Assembly (NCBI GenBank): GCA_016218155.1
Contig: JACREQ010000031.1
Span: 1-54,054, forward strand
Direction: 5' to 3'
DNA length: 54,054 nt
Source of the DNA: Bacteroidia bacterium
GTDB taxonomy: Bacteria; Bacteroidota; Bacteroidia; Bacteroidales; GWA2-32-17
Positions 8,257 to 16,912 of this stretch are shown in pieces. A program made the translations under genes and the position numbers. The notes beneath the pieces were generated by a model. The model had not been told where the DNA came from and did no database searches. It saw only the letters and a list, made by a program, of their open reading frames with translations. How positions within the stretch are numbered: position 1 is the stretch's first letter; each line of letters starts with the position of its first letter.

Positions 8257-8378
8257 ATATCATGATCATTAATAAATTATAATTATCCTTATACGGTAAG
8301 GAAAAATTGTTTTATATCTGTCATTTTTTTGGAAAACTAGAAATTATTGTTAATTTCAATCTCTTAAAAATAATTTTA

Positions 8379-10244
8379 ATGAGACAGATATTATTTCACC
8401 TTTTCTTTTTTCCATTGCTGATATTTTCAAACGCCTTATATTCAATAACAATCGATTGCGAAATTGTTAAGTACACATCGAGGTACGAGCTGAAAAATGG
8501 TAAATTAATTTTAAAAGATACAATTGTATTTCAAATTAATAATCGTAATGGGGAGCAATATTCTAAGTTTGCCATTCCATATTCTAAAATGGTAAAAGTT
8601 TCGGATATTGAAGGATGGATAGAAGATTTGAATGGAAAAATAGTTCGAAAATTAAAGAGCAGTGATATTGAAGAGCGAAGCGAATCTCCAGATTATACTT
8701 TTTATGAAGATAGTTATGTAAAATCCTTTAGCCTAAAACATAATTCTTACCCTTATAGAATCTATTATACATATAAGATAACCAAAGAGGAATTTATTAC
8801 CATTGCCAACTGGTCTCCAGTCTTTTACTCAAAGGTTTCAACTCTAAAGGCTAGTTTATCTATTATTGTTCCAAAGAATTGTCCTATTAAAAAGTATATT
8901 AGGGGTGCAACTTTAGTAAAGGCAGATTCAACCAATAAGGAATTCAATAGCTACGTATTCTCTTCTAAGTATGATAGAATAAATACTGATGAGAAATTTT
9001 CAGAACCTTTTGAGGACATAAAGCCAAAAGTAGTTATTGTTCCCAATGAGTATCATTATGGTGTTAACGGTAGCTCAAGAAATTGGGTAGATTATGGTAA
9101 TTGGTTTCTGGATTTGAATAGAGGACTCTTGGGTCTACCAGAATCTGAAAAGAAAACTATAGATGAACTTGTAAAAGGAATAACTGACCCCAAGGAGAAA
9201 ATAAAAAAACTTTACTACTACCTTCAGGATCATACCCGATATATAAATGTATCCATTGGACTTGGAGGGTTTAAATCCTATCCAGCATCGTATGTGGCTG
9301 AAAATAAATATGGTGATTGTAAGGCTTTAACAAACTACATGAAAGCTCTTTTAGAGTATGCAGGAATAAAAAGTTACTTTACACTAATAAACAGTTCTGT
9401 TCAGCCAGAAAAAGTAATTGAAGAGATACCTTTTGATCAGTTTAATCATATTATACTTACTGTCCCATTGGAGAAGGATACTATTTGGATTGAGAATACA
9501 TCTGCCACAGAACCTTTTGGTTACATTGGTTCATCAATTCAAAATCGAAAAGCCTTATTCATTGATGAGAATAGAAGTCGATTGATTAAAATTCCAATTG
9601 AAGGTAATAACCAAGTTTCAGTAATCAGAAATATTAAAATAGCTATTAATAAATTTGGTAATGGCGACTGTCAAATAAGTTTTGCTTTTGGAGGGTATAA
9701 TTACGAACAGTATAATCAATTAAATACTTTTTATAGCAAAAAGGAACAAGATGATATAGTAAAAGAATTAGTCTCTTTTCAAAGTTATGATTTATTGAAC
9801 TGGGAGTTAAAGAAGTTTAAAAGAGATTCAGTGGGAATTAGACTTGATTCTAGATTGAATATTTATAAGTTTTTCAAACCATTAGGATCAGAGGTATACT
9901 TCAATTTGAATCCAATCCTTCCATATTCATTTGAACGACCTGCGGATAGGAAACATAATCTTCAGATACCTTTTCCAATCAACAATATTGATACAACTAT
10001 ATATCAAATTCCTGAAGGATTTACATTAAAAAAGATTCCTGAAGATGTCAGAATTGCTACCAAATTCGGTAGCTGCGAGTTAAGTACAAAAAAAATGGGA
10101 GATTCAATATATGTCGTTAAAAAATTATTAATATATCCACAATCCTATGACCTTGAGAAATATAAAATATTTTACGAATTTATAAAGTCAGTTAAAGAAG
10201 TTGACAAAAAAGTAATAGTTTTTACAGGTAACATAACAAATTAA
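8379..10244 (+). CDS. DUF3857 / transglutaminase-like exported protein (catalytic Cys present)
   Basis: A 621-aa exported protein common in Bacteroidota. The start at 8379 gives MRQILFHLFFFPLLIFSNAL, a good signal peptide; the ATG 72 bp upstream would put 24 unrelated residues in front of it. About residues 30-240 form the all-beta DUF3857 region (FAIPYSKMVKVSDIEGWIED). A transglutaminase-like domain follows at about 255-390, with the papain-like Cys in KYGDCKALTNYM and a His in FNHIILTV. A beta-rich C-terminus completes the protein. The role is unknown; the family is often linked to periplasmic or surface processing. It is followed after 22 bp by a second member of the family, so the two are probably co-transcribed and may work as a pair. 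Confidence 0.85.
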   Translation: MRQILFHLFFFPLLIFSNALYSITIDCEIVKYTSRYELKNGKLILKDTIVFQINNRNGEQYSKFAIPYSKMVKVSDIEGWIEDLNGKIVRKLKSSDIEERSESPDYTFYEDSYVKSFSLKHNSYPYRIYYTYKITKEEFITIANWSPVFYSKVSTLKASLSIIVPKNCPIKKYIRGATLVKADSTNKEFNSYVFSSKYDRINTDEKFSEPFEDIKPKVVIVPNEYHYGVNGSSRNWVDYGNWFLDLNRGLLGLPESEKKTIDELVKGITDPKEKIKKLYYYLQDHTRYINVSIGLGGFKSYPASYVAENKYGDCKALTNYMKALLEYAGIKSYFTLINSSVQPEKVIEEIPFDQFNHIILTVPLEKDTIWIENTSATEPFGYIGSSIQNRKALFIDENRSRLIKIPIEGNNQVSVIRNIKIAINKFGNGDCQISFAFGGYNYEQYNQLNTFYSKKEQDDIVKELVSFQSYDLLNWELKKFKRDSVGIRLDSRLNIYKFFKPLGSEVYFNLNPILPYSFERPADRKHNLQIPFPINNIDTTIYQIPEGFTLKKIPEDVRIATKFGSCELSTKKMGDSIYVVKKLLIYPQSYDLEKYKIFYEFIKSVKEVDKKVIVFTGNITN

Positions 10245-10266
10245 AGTTTATTTAAATATTCTGAAA

Positions 10267-12234
10267 ATGAAAAAACTAAGTTTAGCAATTACCTTTTTTT
10301 TATTAATGATTAATATGGTGAAATCACAGAACTTTACTCATGATTTTGGTAAGTATAATTTTGAGGAACTTCAGATGAATTCATATAGTAAAGATGTTAA
10401 TGCTGAGGCTGTTGTTATTTATGATATTGGAAAATCTTATTTTTTTGTAAATAGATATTATCGCTTGGAATTAATGTTTGAGAAAAAAATTAAAATTAAA
10501 ATATTCAGTAAAGCAGGAATTAAATGGGCTCAATTTGAAATTCCTTTTTATGAAAAAGACAATAGCTCAGAACAAGTATTAACTATTGAAGGGAATACAT
10601 ATAATTATGAAAATGGACAAATACGGTGTACCCCTTTAAATGTCAAAAATATCTTTAATGAAAAGGTCGATAAAAACTGGAGTAATAAAAAGTTTGCAAT
10701 GCCTGACGTTAAGGAAGGATCTGTGATTGAGGTGAAATATACGATTAGCAGTCCGTTCTTCTTTAACTTTCGAGGGTGGGAATTTCAAACCAAAATCCCG
10801 GTAATATATAGTGAGTACATTACTAAAATGATACCATTATATACTTACCAGTATATATTGCAAGGAACTAGCAAGTTAAGTGAATTTAAGCAATTTATTG
10901 ATCCCGGTCTTGAAACTAGGTTTGGTGGTTTAACTTGGAAGGATATGGATTATGTTTTTATTATGAAAGATGTACCTGCTTTTAATGATGAAACGTTTGT
11001 CACTTCATCTGATGATTATATCATTAAACTTGATTTTCAACTTTCAGAATATATGGATTTAAGTGGTGTTAAAACCGAAGTAATGTCTACTTGGCCTAAA
11101 TTGGTAAAAGATATTCTTGATGAGGATACATTTGGTGGTTATATTAAGAGTTGTCAGAATCAAGCAAAAAATATTATTGATACAATGGATCTAGTATCAA
11201 TGTCACCTCAAGAAAAAGCTGAAAAAATATTTAGATTTGTTAAATATAATTATAACTGGAATGGAAGGTCGAGCAAATTTTCTTCACAGAAAACAAAGGA
11301 GTTTCTAAAAACTAAGGTTGGTAATAGTGCTGATATAAATCTGTTTCTTCTGGGAATACTTAAAGTCGCTGGTTTGGAAGTCAGTCCATTAATTATAAGT
11401 ACAAGGAGTAATGGGAAGATAAAGTACGATTATCCTTTTCAGCATTTCTTTAACTATGTTATTGTAGTTTTAACCATTGATAATAAACATATTACGCTTG
11501 ATGCAACAGAACCATTATGTAGTTTTGGAATGATTCCCCCGAGATGTTTAAATGATAAAGGGTTATTCATGAAAAAGGCTAAAGACGTTGAATGGTTTGA
11601 ACTTTCAAGTTCATTAACTTCAAATACTGAGTATGAAATTGATTTACAACCTAAGATTGAGGCTGATTCTATTACTGCCACCATAAAAATTCTTACATCT
11701 GGGTATGATGCTTTAAATCTAAGAAAAAGATACTATAAGAGTTCATCGGATTTGAAAGAAGAAATTATAATGAGTAATCAAACTCTTATAGATTCAATTA
11801 AAGTGGTTCAGTTGACCCAAATAGAAAAACCGTTTATAACTAGCTTTAAAGCCAATACCAGCATTGATATAGTGGATGATAAATTGATCATATCTCCATT
11901 TTATGGTTTTTCTATTTCTGATAATCCACTTAAACAAATAGTAAGGCTTTATCCTATAGATATGACTTATAGAAAGCAAAGAAAATTTACTGCATCTATA
12001 AGCGTTCCTGAAGGGTACAAAGTACTTACAACTCCTGAAGCATTAGAAATTGATAATGATATCGTAAGAATTTCGTATTCATTTATTAATGAGAGTGATA
12101 AATTGGTTAAATTGATTGGTTTATACGAATTTAAAAAGGATGTTTACCCATCAACCTCATACCAAGTTCTTAAATTTTATTTTAAAAAAATTATCGATAA
12201 GTTTAACGAAAAGGTGATTCTTGTTAAGGAGTAA
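10267..12234 (+). CDS. DUF3857 / transglutaminase-like exported protein (catalytic Cys replaced)
   Basis: A 655-aa protein with signal peptide (MKKLSLAITFFLLMINMVKS). It has the same architecture as the upstream neighbour: an N-terminal beta-rich DUF3857 part (about residues 50-260, with VIEVKYTISSPFF), then a transglutaminase-like domain (about 275-420) and a beta-rich tail. In the active-site helix the expected Gly-Asn-Cys is Gly-Asn-Ser (KVGNSADINLFLL), although the His (FQHFFNYVIVV) and Asp (ITLDATEP) positions look intact. The domain is therefore probably not an active transglutaminase or protease and may bind ligand or partner instead. The two genes are only modestly similar in sequence, so the duplication is old. 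Confidence 0.8.
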   Translation: MKKLSLAITFFLLMINMVKSQNFTHDFGKYNFEELQMNSYSKDVNAEAVVIYDIGKSYFFVNRYYRLELMFEKKIKIKIFSKAGIKWAQFEIPFYEKDNSSEQVLTIEGNTYNYENGQIRCTPLNVKNIFNEKVDKNWSNKKFAMPDVKEGSVIEVKYTISSPFFFNFRGWEFQTKIPVIYSEYITKMIPLYTYQYILQGTSKLSEFKQFIDPGLETRFGGLTWKDMDYVFIMKDVPAFNDETFVTSSDDYIIKLDFQLSEYMDLSGVKTEVMSTWPKLVKDILDEDTFGGYIKSCQNQAKNIIDTMDLVSMSPQEKAEKIFRFVKYNYNWNGRSSKFSSQKTKEFLKTKVGNSADINLFLLGILKVAGLEVSPLIISTRSNGKIKYDYPFQHFFNYVIVVLTIDNKHITLDATEPLCSFGMIPPRCLNDKGLFMKKAKDVEWFELSSSLTSNTEYEIDLQPKIEADSITATIKILTSGYDALNLRKRYYKSSSDLKEEIIMSNQTLIDSIKVVQLTQIEKPFITSFKANTSIDIVDDKLIISPFYGFSISDNPLKQIVRLYPIDMTYRKQRKFTASISVPEGYKVLTTPEALEIDNDIVRISYSFINESDKLVKLIGLYEFKKDVYPSTSYQVLKFYFKKIIDKFNEKVILVKE

Positions 12235-12320
12235 TTCGCACTAATCAAAAAGAATTAAACTTCAATCCGATCTGATATTAAATTTTAACACCTTAAGGTG
12301 AACTCTATCATTCTATTTTT

Positions 12321-12351
12321 ATTGCAGCATGATAGGATTTAAATATCTTTG
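12321..12351 (+). promoter_or_regulatory. Candidate promoter of surE
   Basis: A TATCTTTG element (-7 consensus TAnnTTTG) at 12344-12351 is preceded, at exactly 19 bp, by ATTG (consensus TTTG). It overlaps an in-frame upstream ATG at 12329, which would then lie before the transcription start. This supports the surE start at 12371. Confidence 0.5.
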
Positions 12352-12370
12352 CTCGTCAATTCGTAATGTA

Positions 12371-13192
12371 ATGGGAAATAGTATAGAAACAAGAAAACCG
12401 GTAATTCTGGTAACAAACGATGATGGATTTCGTGCAAAGGGGATAGAGGCCTTAATCGAAATGGCAAAACCTTTTGGGCGAATTATAGCAGTTGCCCCCG
12501 ATGAGGGCAATTCAGGAATGTCACATGCCATTACCATCAAAACTCCATTACGGTTAAAGAAACGCCAAAGGACTGATGATGTTGAGTTCTACTCGGTTAA
12601 CGGCACACCCGTTGATTGCGTAAAGTTGGCAATGAATCAGCTATTCACAAACCCACCCGATTTAATTCTTTCGGGAATTAACCACGGTTCAAATTCATCG
12701 GTAAGCATTATCTACTCAGGAACAATGGCCGCAACAATTGAGGGTAGCCTTTACAATGTACCATCAATAGGATTCTCGCTGCTCGATTACGGTAGCAATC
12801 CCGATTTCTCTGCCGCCGTGCATCATGGTAGACCAATAATTGAAGCTGTTCTTGAGAATGGATTATCGAACAGATCGTGCCTAAACGTTAACTTCCCAGT
12901 ATTACCAGTTGATAGGATTAAAGGGATAAAAATCTGTAGGCAGAATAATGGCATTTGGAGGGAAGAGTTTGAAAAACGAACCGATCCACGTGGTCAGGAC
13001 TACTTCTGGCTAACAGGCTTTTTTCATAATAACGAACCCGATGCAACAGATACTGATGAATGGGCGTTAGCAAACGGCTACATATCTATTGTGCCAATAA
13101 CCACCGATTTTACAAATTATAAGGAGATTGAAAGATTAAATCAATGGAATTTTAATAAACAGGATCAAAAATATGCTGGAAAAAATCGATAG
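12371..13192 (+). CDS. surE: 5'/3'-nucleotidase SurE
   Basis: A 273-aa metal-dependent phosphatase that removes phosphate from nucleoside 5'- and 3'-monophosphates, acting in the cytoplasm in nucleotide salvage and stationary-phase survival. The N-terminal signature ILVTNDDGFRAKGIEAL carries the Asp-Asp metal ligands, followed by VAPDEGNSGMSHAIT, YSVNGTPVDCV, LILSGINHGSN and YSGTMAATIEG, all standard for SurE. The start at 12371 places the conserved ILVTNDDG near residue 13, as in the family. The gene overlaps the next one by 20 bp, so they are co-transcribed. Together with lpxB and the SpoIID-like gene it forms a plus-strand cluster. Confidence 0.95.
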   Translation: MGNSIETRKPVILVTNDDGFRAKGIEALIEMAKPFGRIIAVAPDEGNSGMSHAITIKTPLRLKKRQRTDDVEFYSVNGTPVDCVKLAMNQLFTNPPDLILSGINHGSNSSVSIIYSGTMAATIEGSLYNVPSIGFSLLDYGSNPDFSAAVHHGRPIIEAVLENGLSNRSCLNVNFPVLPVDRIKGIKICRQNNGIWREEFEKRTDPRGQDYFWLTGFFHNNEPDATDTDEWALANGYISIVPITTDFTNYKEIERLNQWNFNKQDQKYAGKNR

Positions 13193-13466
13193 GCAATGGA
13201 TTGGCTTTGTTTTGGGAATGATTGTACCCATAATAGCCTTCTTTGGAATCTACTTCTTTGGGTTTAAATACAAAAGTTTGATTTCGTTCTACGAGATGAT
13301 TTTAGCAAGAGGATTCTTTTCGCAGATACTTAGCTTAGCGGTTATTCCTAATGTTGCAGTCTTTTTCATATTTATTTGGACAAATAAACTTAGTGCTGCC
13401 AAAGGGGTACTTGCTGCAACAATTGTTATGGCTCTTGTAGTTTTTGGATTGAAGATATTTGGATAG
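13173..13466 (+). CDS. Small hypothetical membrane protein
   Basis: A 97-aa protein with three predicted membrane helices (about residues 10-30, 48-70 and 74-95). It overlaps the end of surE by 20 bp, which implies translational coupling. I do not recognise a named family. Its position between surE and lpxB suggests a minor envelope role, but the sequence itself gives no functional motif. Confidence 0.75.
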   Translation: MLEKIDRQWIGFVLGMIVPIIAFFGIYFFGFKYKSLISFYEMILARGFFSQILSLAVIPNVAVFFIFIWTNKLSAAKGVLAATIVMALVVFGLKIFG

Positions 13467-13501
13467 ATTTGATATTATAAAGTCTAAAATATTTCGATGC
13501 G

Positions 13502-13534
13502 AACCCTTTCAGGGTTCAAAACCCTGAAAGGGTT
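13502..13534. repeat. Perfect REP-like hairpin upstream of lpxB
   Basis: Two 15-bp arms (AACCCTTTCAGGGTT and AACCCTGAAAGGGTT) are perfectly complementary and separated by 3 nt. Each arm is itself partly palindromic. No T-tract follows, so it is more likely a repetitive palindromic element than a terminator. Confidence 0.7.
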
Positions 13535-13585
13535 AACATGTGTTTACAACTTATTAATGAAATTTTTATACAAAACGGTTTTAGA

Positions 13586-14707
13586 ATGAAATACTACCTT
13601 GTTGCTGGTGAAGCCTCTGGCGATTTACACGCATCAAACCTAATGCGCGGAATTAAGAAGCAGGATTCGAATGCAGAATTCCGTTTCTTTGGGGGTGACC
13701 TAATGGTAGCTCAGGGAGGAACTCTGGTAAAACATTATCGTGAAATGGCATTCATGGGATTCGTTGAAGTGCTGATGAATCTCAAATCAATCTCTAAAAA
13801 TCTTCGTCTTTGCAAGGAGGATATAGTTGCTTATAAACCAGATGTTATAATTTTGGTTGATTACCCCGGTTTTAACCTTCGAATTGCAAGATTTGCCAAA
13901 GAGTCAGGATTCAAAGTGTTTTATTATATAGCACCCAAGGTTTGGGCGTGGAAGGAGTCTCGGGTTAAAATATTGAAAAACTATGTTGATCAACTCTTCA
14001 TCATATTCCCTTTCGAAATAGATTATTTCAGGAAACATTCAATTGAACCAATTTTTCAGGGAAACCCTTCAATTGATGCCATTGCCTTTAAGCTGGATAA
14101 GAATCAGGTATTTGGTGAGTTTATTAAACAGAATAATCTCCCAAATAAACCTATAATTGCACTGGTTGCGGGTAGCCGGAAGCAGGAGATTAAGTACAAC
14201 CTGCCCATAATGCTAAAAATGGTTGATAGATTTCCCGATTATCAATTCGTTATAGCCGGAGCACCATCACTTGGGGCAAGTGTCTATGAACCATATTTTA
14301 AAGGCAAAACCGTTTCAATTGTGTTTGGGCAAACCTATCAGCTATTCAGGCATAGTACCTTGGCACTGGTAACATCTGGCACTGCCACACTGGAATCGGC
14401 ATTGCTCAATGTTCCCGAAGTTGTTTGCTACAAGGGAGGGTTCTTCTCCATGCTCATTGCATGGATTGTAATTAAAGTCAAGTATATCTCGCTGGTTAAC
14501 CTAATAATGGATCGCGAAGTGGTGAAGGAACTAAAGCAGTACGATCTTAACCCATCAAGACTCTACAAAGAGGCATCAATTCTACTACCTGGCTGCAAGC
14601 AGAGGGACGATATGTTAGATGATTTCTCCAAGTTAAGGCAGATTTTAGGAGGTGAGGGTTCTTCGGAACGAGTTGGGGCACGAGTGGTTAACCTTTTAAA
14701 ACAATAA
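13586..14707 (+). CDS. lpxB: Lipid-A-disaccharide synthase
   Basis: A 373-aa glycosyltransferase (GT19) that joins UDP-2,3-diacylglucosamine and lipid X to make the lipid A disaccharide at the cytoplasmic face of the inner membrane. Family motifs: MKYYLVAGEASGDLHASNLM at the very start, FMGFVEVL, VILVDYPGFNLRIA, FYYIAPKVWAWKESRVK, FPFEIDYF, IALVAGSRKQEI and LVTSGTATLESALLNVPEVV. An earlier ATG in the same frame lies just after the REP-like hairpin and would add 16 non-conserved residues, so I choose 13586. Length is normal for the family. It is followed at 15 bp by the SpoIID-like gene. Confidence 0.96.
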   Translation: MKYYLVAGEASGDLHASNLMRGIKKQDSNAEFRFFGGDLMVAQGGTLVKHYREMAFMGFVEVLMNLKSISKNLRLCKEDIVAYKPDVIILVDYPGFNLRIARFAKESGFKVFYYIAPKVWAWKESRVKILKNYVDQLFIIFPFEIDYFRKHSIEPIFQGNPSIDAIAFKLDKNQVFGEFIKQNNLPNKPIIALVAGSRKQEIKYNLPIMLKMVDRFPDYQFVIAGAPSLGASVYEPYFKGKTVSIVFGQTYQLFRHSTLALVTSGTATLESALLNVPEVVCYKGGFFSMLIAWIVIKVKYISLVNLIMDREVVKELKQYDLNPSRLYKEASILLPGCKQRDDMLDDFSKLRQILGGEGSSERVGARVVNLLKQ

Positions 14708-14722
14708 ATTCAATTTTTGGCA

Positions 14723-15931
14723 ATGAATAGAACTTTATTGGTTACTTTAAGCCTTTTGCTCTGCACAAGCCTTTATTCACAGAAATTAAGCATCAGCCTT
14801 TTCAACGATTTAAGCTTAAATACAGTTTTGGTAACACCAACAGAAGGTAGTTACAAACTTATAACAGGAAAGGAGGAGATTCAGCTCAGAACAGATCAAA
14901 TAATCTATTTGAGTAGGGTTGGGGATTCTATTCTCGTTCGCGATGCTAATTCAAACCTAGGAACTTGGGCAAGAGTCTCAATTGTTGGGCAAACCGAAAA
15001 CGATGCCATTCGGGTTAAACCCATACTTCCATCGTTTCCTGCTCGGAACTATAGCGATAATATCAGCCTATATGTGGAATTCAATAGGCTTATGGTAATC
15101 AATATGATTGACCGCGAAAAGTATATTGCATCTGTGGTTGAGGCGGAATCTGGTCCAAATAAAGATGAAGAGTTCTACAAAGCCCAATCGCTAATTGCTC
15201 GAACCTTTGCATTGGCTCACCTCGAAAAGCATAAAGGCGAAGGATTTAATCTTTGCGATGGAACGCATTGCCAAGCCTATAAAGGAAAAATGAATTTTGA
15301 TAAAGATATTTATAAGGCAACAGTAGATACAAAAGATTTAGTAATTGTTGATACTACCATGCAATTTATCACCGCTGCATTTCATTCAAATTGTGGAGGT
15401 TTTACTGCTAATTCACAGGATGTTTGGCTTGCCCCAAAATCATATTTAGTATCGGTGGAAGATAGATATTGTACGAGCACACGAAATGCCACTTGGGAGG
15501 TGAAAATTCCTCTTGGGAAATGGAAGAAATTCCTTCAATCAAAAGGTGTTGATACTACAGCAATAACCGACATTAAGCAGTACGATTTTAAACCCAAGGA
15601 ACGACCAGTTTACTATCCTATTGCAAATCAGAAAATACCAATGATTCAAATTCGGAGCAATTTTAAACTTCGCTCTGCGTTTTTTTCAGTAACATCAGTT
15701 AAAAATATTATAAGAATTGATGGACGTGGCTATGGTCATGGAGTTGGCCTTTGTCAGGAGGGAGCAATGCAAATGGCATCAAGGGGTTGGAAATACGATA
15801 AGATTATCAATTACTACTATAAAAAAGTAAAGATTGTAAATATCAGCGAGGTTGATCAAACCCGATCCATAGATTTGATTATTGAGAATAAGGACTCAAC
15901 CGTTGTGCAAACGGAGAAAAATAGTCAATAA
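14723..15931 (+). CDS. SpoIID/LytB domain protein
   Basis: A 402-aa exported protein (signal MNRTLLVTLSLLLCTSLYSQ). An SH3-like/beta N-terminal part is followed by a SpoIID domain at about residues 120-370. SpoIID proteins are lytic transglycosylases that cleave glycan strands lacking stem peptides; LytB relatives enhance amidases. Visible motifs: YIASVVEAESGPNKDEEFYK, which holds the key Glu of the domain, QSLIARTFAL, HCQAYKG, FHSNCGGFTANSQDVW and GRGYGHGVGLCQEGAMQMA. This protein is the version common in Gram-negative Bacteroidota, where its job in peptidoglycan remodelling is not well defined. Translation from the in-frame TTG two codons upstream is possible but less likely. Confidence 0.88.
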   Translation: MNRTLLVTLSLLLCTSLYSQKLSISLFNDLSLNTVLVTPTEGSYKLITGKEEIQLRTDQIIYLSRVGDSILVRDANSNLGTWARVSIVGQTENDAIRVKPILPSFPARNYSDNISLYVEFNRLMVINMIDREKYIASVVEAESGPNKDEEFYKAQSLIARTFALAHLEKHKGEGFNLCDGTHCQAYKGKMNFDKDIYKATVDTKDLVIVDTTMQFITAAFHSNCGGFTANSQDVWLAPKSYLVSVEDRYCTSTRNATWEVKIPLGKWKKFLQSKGVDTTAITDIKQYDFKPKERPVYYPIANQKIPMIQIRSNFKLRSAFFSVTSVKNIIRIDGRGYGHGVGLCQEGAMQMASRGWKYDKIINYYYKKVKIVNISEVDQTRSIDLIIENKDSTVVQTEKNSQ

Positions 15932-15971
15932 TTATAATTTAAAATATACCTATAATATAAAAAAGAAACTT

Positions 15972-16101
15972 ACTGTCATTCCGGGCGAAGTCCCGGAATC
16001 TCTTAAAAGAAATAGATTCCTGCATTATTCGCTTCGCTCATGAGCTAGCGATTCGCAGGAACCGAGTGTATTTTGCGAGTTCGCCGAAAGGCAATGACAA
16101 T
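15972..16101. repeat. Palindromic dispersed element upstream of gldF
   Basis: The ends read ACTGTCATTCCGGG and GGCAATGACAATTT, so TGTCATT and AATGACA form a terminal inverted repeat of 7 bp. Inside are CCGGGCGAAGTCCCGG and AGATTCCTGC...TTCGCAGGAA. It resembles the widespread TGTCATTCCGGG small palindromic elements. It makes the region upstream of gldF appear open-frame and produces a spurious 30-codon extension of that gene. Confidence 0.65.
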
Positions 16102-16162
16102 TTGGTTTTTTTATTCTTTATTAGTTATTATTGCAAACAATAACAAAATTAACCCAAAGGAA

Positions 16163-16894
16163 ATGTTCGCAATATTTAAAAAAGAGGTAAGTGGATTTTT
16201 CTCTTCACTAACAGGATACATAGCCGCATCGTTCTTTTTAGTGGTGAATGGTCTTATTATGTGGGTATTCCCTGGCTCTTTAAACGTTCTCGATAGCGGT
16301 TATTCCACCCTTGAAACTCTTTTTGTCATAGCACCTTGGGTATTCCTTTTCCTTATTCCCGCTATAACCATGAAAACTTTTGCCGAGGAAAATAGGAGCG
16401 GTACAATAGAGCTAATCCTAACCCGACCCATTAGCGATTTAAAATTGGTGCTTGGAAAGTATTTTGCCTCGGTTCTACTCGTTTTACTTATCCTCATTCC
16501 TTCGCTAATCTTTTTTATATCGATATTCTTCCTAGGAAGTCCTATTGGTAATATTGATACTGGCGGAACATGGGGTTCGTTTATCGGGCTGTTTTTTCTA
16601 GCATCGGCCTATGCTGCCATAGGAGTTTTTGCATCTAGCCTAACCGATAACCAAATAGTATCATTTATCCTTGCAATTATTATATCTCTGTTTATTTATA
16701 GCGGGTTCGATTCACTGGCTTCGCTTGGACTATTCACCGATTTCAAATATTTATTAGTTCAACTTGGCATCAACGAACATTACAGCTCAATGAGTCGTGG
16801 GGTGATTGATACTAGAGATGTTATCTACTTTGGATGCTTATCATCCATATTCATTATCGCCACACGGGTTAGAATTCAAAGTAGAAAATGGTAA
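16163..16894 (+). CDS. gldF: Gliding motility ABC transporter permease GldF
   Basis: A 243-aa inner-membrane permease with six predicted helices, starting MFAIFKKEVSGFFSSLTGYI, which is the characteristic GldF N-terminus. PAITMKTFAEENRSGTIELI and LTRPISDLKLVLGKYFA are the usual ABC-2 permease motifs. The start at 16163 has a purine-rich AAAGGA just before it; the longer frame upstream comes from a palindromic element. GldF and GldG, together with the ATPase GldA, form a transporter required for gliding in Flavobacterium. The gene for GldA is not in this window. gldG follows after 18 bp, so they form an operon. Confidence 0.92.
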   Translation: MFAIFKKEVSGFFSSLTGYIAASFFLVVNGLIMWVFPGSLNVLDSGYSTLETLFVIAPWVFLFLIPAITMKTFAEENRSGTIELILTRPISDLKLVLGKYFASVLLVLLILIPSLIFFISIFFLGSPIGNIDTGGTWGSFIGLFFLASAYAAIGVFASSLTDNQIVSFILAIIISLFIYSGFDSLASLGLFTDFKYLLVQLGINEHYSSMSRGVIDTRDVIYFGCLSSIFIIATRVRIQSRKW

Positions 16895-16912
16895 TATTTA
16901 ACAGATAGGGTT

